DNA of 6,025 nt. Source: Thermoplasmatota archaeon (GTDB taxonomy: Archaea; Thermoplasmatota; E2; DHVEG-1). The notes under the pieces were generated by a model that saw only the letters and a program-made list of their open reading frames with translations, was not told the origin of the DNA and did no database searches. The translations under genes were made by a program, and so were the position numbers. Positions 4,785-6,025 of this stretch are shown in pieces (position 1 is the stretch's first letter; each line of letters opens with the position of its first letter). The stretch is taken from the NCBI GenBank assembly GCA_018824925.1, contig JAHJFH010000094.1, positions 1 to 6,025 of the forward strand. The letters run 5' to 3'.

Positions 4785-6025
4785 ATGACCACCTCTAAAA
4801 AAAAACCAAATCATCTGATTCATGAAAAAAGCCCCTATCTTCAACAACATATCAACAATCCTGTAGACTGGTATCCCTGGGGAGAAACCGCGTTTACAAA
4901 AGCAAAACAAGAAAACAAACCAATATTTCTTTCCATCGGCTACGCAACCTGCCACTGGTGCCATGTTATGGCACATGAATCCTTCGAAGATCCAGAAGTA
5001 GCACACCTCCTCAACTCAAGCTTCATATGTGTCAAAGTCGATCGAGAAGAACGACCCGATATCGATAACATCTACATGACCATCTGTCAACTCCTCACAG
5101 GAAGCGGTGGCTGGCCCCTTACCATCATCATGACACCTACCAAAAAACCATTTTTTGCTGCCACCTACCTCCCTAAAGAAACAACCTATAACATCAAAGG
5201 ATTACTCACACTCATCCCTGAAATACAAAACCTCTGGGAACACAAAACAGAAGACCTTAAAGCATCAGCTCAAGAAATCACTAATACCCTTCAAAAAATC
5301 TCGCAGCTCTCAGAAAAAAAACATACCATAACATCCACTATTCTCGATACAACATATTCTCACCTTCTCAACTCTTTTGACGAACACTATGGCGGTTTTG
5401 GTAACGCCCCAAAGTTTCCTACACCTCACCAGCTCCTCTTTCTCCTTAGATATTGGAAACGAACCAAAAACATCTATAGTCTAAAAATGGTGGAAATCAC
5501 CCTCGAACAGATGCGCAAAGGTGGTATCTACGACCATGTTGGATACGGGTTTCATCGCTACGCAACCGACAGAAAATGGATCATCCCCCATTTTGAAAAA
5601 ATGCTTTATGACCAAGCACTCCTCATAATCGCATATACCGCGGCGTATCAAGCAACTAAAAAACCCCTCTATAAAAAAACCGTGCAAGAACTTATAGACT
5701 ACGTCCTCCGAGAAATGACCGATTCACACCATGGTTTCTACTCCGCTGAAGATGCCGATTCAGAAGGACAAGAAGGAAAATTTTATACCTGGCAATACCA
5801 GGAACTTAAACAAATTCTTACACCAGACGAATTCAAGCTTGCAACCAAAATATATAACATAGAAAAAGAAGGAAATTTCAACCATCACATAAAAAACCAA
5901 CAGTCTCTAAATATATTGTATCAAACACAAACCATCCCTGAAACCGTAAAATACTTCAACAAAACCGAACATGAGATACAAAAGAACATTGAAACATTAC
6001 GAAGAAAACTATTTCACCACCGAAA
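4785..6025 (+). CDS. DUF255 thioredoxin-like protein (YyaL / spermatogenesis-associated protein 20 type), partial at right edge
   Basis: The first 413 residues are visible; the family is usually about 650-700 residues, so roughly the last 40% lies beyond the window. The N-terminal thioredoxin-like domain (about 8-130) carries the signature NHLIHEKSPYLQQH (9-22), NPVDWYPW (25-32) and a CxxC centre TCHWCHVM (55-62) with Cys56 and Cys59. It continues with KVDREERPDID (84-94) and GSGGWPLT (106-113). The second part resembles the (alpha/alpha)6 barrel of glycan-epimerase/glycosidase folds: FGNAPKFPTP (205-214), GGIYDHVGYGFHRYATD (246-262), IPHFEKMLYDQ (267-277) and YSAEDADSEGQEGKFYTW (319-336). 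The family's biochemical role is not settled; a redox or sugar-related function is inferred from the folds. No signal peptide is visible. ATG 4785 is chosen since the signature begins eight residues later; the ATG at 4775 is in another frame that stops quickly. The frame is intact to the edge. Confidence 0.93.
   Translation, partial: MTTSKKKPNHLIHEKSPYLQQHINNPVDWYPWGETAFTKAKQENKPIFLSIGYATCHWCHVMAHESFEDPEVAHLLNSSFICVKVDREERPDIDNIYMTICQLLTGSGGWPLTIIMTPTKKPFFAATYLPKETTYNIKGLLTLIPEIQNLWEHKTEDLKASAQEITNTLQKISQLSEKKHTITSTILDTTYSHLLNSFDEHYGGFGNAPKFPTPHQLLFLLRYWKRTKNIYSLKMVEITLEQMRKGGIYDHVGYGFHRYATDRKWIIPHFEKMLYDQALLIIAYTAAYQATKKPLYKKTVQELIDYVLREMTDSHHGFYSAEDADSEGQEGKFYTWQYQELKQILTPDEFKLATKIYNIEKEGNFNHHIKNQQSLNILYQTQTIPETVKYFNKTEHEIQKNIETLRRKLFHHR

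Noticed and set aside
4764..5006. Open frame on the minus strand opposite the DUF255 gene
   Set aside because: It is antisense to the highly conserved thioredoxin-like domain with the CxxC motif and shows no family features or ribosome site.
1..6025. CRISPR array, tRNA or rRNA genes, insertion sequence ends
   Set aside because: No regularly spaced direct repeats, no cloverleaf with the TTC-containing T arm, no conserved rRNA stretches and no transposase were seen on either strand.

Overview
The window reads as part of an archaeal chromosome, most likely from a low-GC euryarchaeal-type lineage that cannot be named from the sequence. The support is a stand-alone MCM-type AAA+ ATPase, a class U-like sirtuin and a UbiA-family prenyltransferase of archaeal character. 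Several genes also have an AT-rich TATA-like box about 23-30 bases before the start codon and almost no leader, and there are T-run terminators. The + strand is rich in A and C and poor in G in many stretches, largely regardless of gene direction. No rRNA, tRNA, CRISPR array, insertion sequence or phage gene was seen. No stretch over 300 bases lacks a gene.

Layout. At the left edge, on the minus strand, is a UbiA-type membrane prenyltransferase whose frame stops early, exactly where the second Asp-rich motif should follow. Upstream of it is a hairpin plus T-run that appears to end the next minus-strand gene, a short predicted lipoprotein. A divergent promoter region separates that gene from a plus-strand four-helix membrane protein with a good Shine-Dalgarno site. 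Next comes a perfect 14-bp palindrome and a plus-strand protein carrying HExxHxxGxxD, a putative zinc metalloprotease. This gene converges on a minus-strand MCM-like ATPase across a T-run/A-run hairpin that could end both transcripts.

The right half holds a minus-strand Sir2 deacetylase with its own terminator, a divergent plus-strand SAM-dependent methyltransferase, and then a plus-strand DUF255 (YyaL/spermatogenesis-associated protein 20 type) protein. The last has a thioredoxin-like domain followed by an (alpha/alpha)6-barrel-like domain and runs off the right edge.

How they work together. The genes look like mostly single-gene transcription units, each with its own promoter and often its own terminator, rather than one operon. 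No shared pathway is evident. The points most worth a second look are the shortened UbiA frame, the MCM-like ATPase without N-terminal DNA-binding domains, and the palindrome over the metalloprotease promoter.
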